From NCBI GenBank assembly GCA_029932675.1, contig JAOZPP010000098.1, forward strand, positions 1 through 6,903: a DNA stretch of 6,903 nucleotides. Reading direction: 5' to 3'. The notes beneath the pieces were generated by a model. That model was given only the letters and a program-made list of their open reading frames with translations. It searched no databases and was not told the DNA's origin. A program made the position numbers and the translations under genes. Origin of the DNA: a bacterium. GTDB taxonomy: Bacteria; SM23-81; DAOVCL01. Shown piece by piece: positions 6,012 to 6,903 of the stretch (position 1 is its first letter; every line of letters starts with the position of its first letter).

Positions 6012-6317
6012 GGGGACACCTTTTATAAGCTCTTATGAATCAACGACATAATTATTTTTTCTTAAACTAAACATCGCTCCCTATGGCGGGAAAACCGAGA
6101 CGCTATTAGATAGACGCATAAGAGATGGCTTACAGAGCAGTTGCCGGAAGAAGAGAGGTTGTTTAGGAGGGGCAAGGAGGTTATTGGTAGGCCTCAGTCA
6201 CGGAAAGAGCTTCTACGGAGGTAGGTCGCTTAGTACGTCGGAGGAAAGGTCGGAGATTCAAAGAGATTAAATAGTTCCTAATATGCTATAACACAAGAAC
6301 TTGTAAAAGGTGTCCCC
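6012..6317. mobile_element. 306-bp segment with 18-bp inverted ends (MITE-like or transposon remnant)
   Basis: Bases 6012-6029 (GGGGACACCTTTTATAAG) match the reverse complement of 6300-6317 at 17 of 18 positions, the one difference being a G-T pair. Inside there is no intact gene. Two fragments are suggestive at most: ATGGCGGGAAAACCGAGACG at 6083-6102, giving MAGKPRRY before a stop, and a 36-codon frame ending at TAG 6222-6224 containing RWLTEQLPEEERLF. Both could be remains of a small transposase, but I cannot assign a family. A second inverted pair, CTCTTATG (6030-6037) and CATAAGAG (6117-6124), lies inside. No target duplication is visible. Its left end lies about 12 bases from where the secreted-protein homology ends. 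Confidence 0.5.
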
Positions 6318-6503
6318 CAAACGAATTAAAACCTAACAAATCATGGATAGTAATGTATAATTTGGGATAATGTTTTCAGAACACTTACAAAGGCGGCATG
6401 TGGTTTTTCCGGAACTTGGGTTCAATGTCACATAAAACCATTGGCCATAGAGATGTCTTCATGTTGCTAATCATATTTCGTATTAAAATACCCTTCTTTA
6501 CCT

Positions 6504-6848
6504 TCAAGGAATCTTTAATTCAGAGATGTAAAGACAAGAGACTTGTTCAGCAAGGTCTCCTTCTTTACTCCGTAAAACAACCCGATCGGGACTTGGTTCA
6601 CAAAAGAATTCAAGGAGCATAACTCTTGAATTACCACCCAAACCATAAGCGAAATCACACTCTATATAATGTTCACCAGGATATGCAAAGGAAGTTACAT
6701 CTACTTTGCTCCAAAGGTATTTCGATTTCAAATCTAAAATCTTCTGCCCATCAAAGACATAATGGTCTACTTTGAAATAATAAGCTCCAGGAACAATAGG
6801 TAGTATAATATTGGAATCATGAAAGCTTTTAACAGATATTCGAGCATG
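6504..6848 (-). pseudogene. 3' fragment of an unrecognised gene, cut by the terminal repeat
   Basis: A - strand frame stays open for 128 codons, from 6890 inside the right terminal repeat to TGA 6504-6506. Its text is protein-like and rich in alternating hydrophobic and polar residues, for example IILPIVPGAYYFKVDHYVF and SFAYPGEHYIECDFAYGLGG, suggesting a beta-rich, possibly extracellular domain. I do not recognise a family. There is no ATG with a ribosome binding site near the start, and the frame runs into the repeat, where it gains a stop at 6891-6893. So this is the C-terminal part of a gene whose beginning is lost beyond the repeat or the contig end. The region is AT-richer than the core genes. 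The last third (after GGNSR) is less convincing as coding sequence. The gap 6318-6503 holds nothing I can support. Confidence 0.45.
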
Positions 6849-6901
6849 TTTTATTGTCCCCTTCGGGGAATGGGAGAAAAACCCTCGCCTTTAGGCGAAG
6901 A
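6849..6901 (-). repeat. 53-bp terminal repeat, right copy, inverted
   Basis: A perfect reverse complement of bases 1-53, leaving two extra bases (6902-6903) at the window end. The terminator-like hairpin (6883-6889 with 6894-6900, T-run equivalent at 6877-6881) and the CCCC-TTC-GGGG hairpin (6857-6869) are both preserved. The inner edge abuts the open frame of the - strand fragment at 6504-6848. Confidence 0.85.
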
Positions 6902-6903
6902 CT

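Noticed and set aside
6083-6109. ATG frame MAGKPRRY as the start of an IS200-like transposase
   Set aside because: Eight codons before a stop, without a ribosome binding site, are too little to assign; kept only as a hint within the 306-bp element.
6398-6622. A 74-codon + strand open frame
   Set aside because: It partly overlaps the longer, more protein-like - strand frame, has no convincing ribosome binding site and shows no recognisable motif.

Overview
The window looks like a metagenomic contig from an uncultured, probably diderm bacterium. An outer-membrane-type lipoprotein lytic transglycosylase (MltD type) points to a Gram-negative envelope. A secreted protein ending in a type A sorting (type IX secretion) / FlgD-like tail points to the FCB-like candidate phyla where such tails are common (Bacteroidota relatives, KSB1, Zixibacteria, WOR-3 and similar). 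The exact lineage cannot be fixed from the sequence. I see no plasmid, phage or CRISPR genes.

Left arm (1 to about 760): accessory debris. It opens with a 53-bp repeat carrying two hairpins. Next comes the C-terminal half of a DUF2283 gene, then a DUF433 antitoxin-like gene, then its PIN-like partner (DUF5615), which has lost its middle through an internal deletion and frameshift. Two near-identical repeats, starting with the same 24 bases, bracket the antitoxin/toxin pair. They resemble the first half of integron attC sites but lack the matching second half.

Core (about 779-4956): an ordinary, well-conserved chromosomal block, all on the + strand. A possible small membrane protein is followed by a 312-bp regulatory region with an excellent sigma-54 -24/-12 match and a separate sigma-70-like promoter. 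Then follow mltD, sppA, an FmdB-type zinc-ribbon gene, an HU-type DNA-binding gene, a 31-residue AURKAIP1/COX24-like ribosome-associated protein, tRNA-Arg(CCG), tRNA-Leu(CAG) and a strong intrinsic terminator. Gaps are short and each gene has a clear ribosome binding site, so the first four genes are probably co-transcribed. MltD remodels peptidoglycan outside the inner membrane and SppA clears signal peptides and membrane protein fragments inside it, so the first two genes form an envelope-maintenance pair. HU, the tiny ribosomal-type protein and the tRNAs are housekeeping. The stop codon of the 31-residue gene shares its last base with the first base of tRNA-Arg.

Right arm (5029-6903): damaged accessory DNA, AT-richer toward the end. 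A secreted-protein gene on the - strand lacks its 5' part and carries a one-base frameshift just before its sorting tail. Next to its broken end lies a roughly 306-bp segment bounded by 18-bp inverted repeats with no intact transposase. Beyond it is a 3' fragment of an unrecognised - strand gene that runs into the second, inverted copy of the 53-bp terminal repeat. The perfect inverted repeat at the two window ends may be a dispersed element at which assembly stopped. The window should not be read as a complete transposon without read-level evidence. I did not find a clearly new biological system; the points most worth checking are the repeat families, the broken toxin, the sigma-54 promoter and the stop-codon/tRNA overlap.
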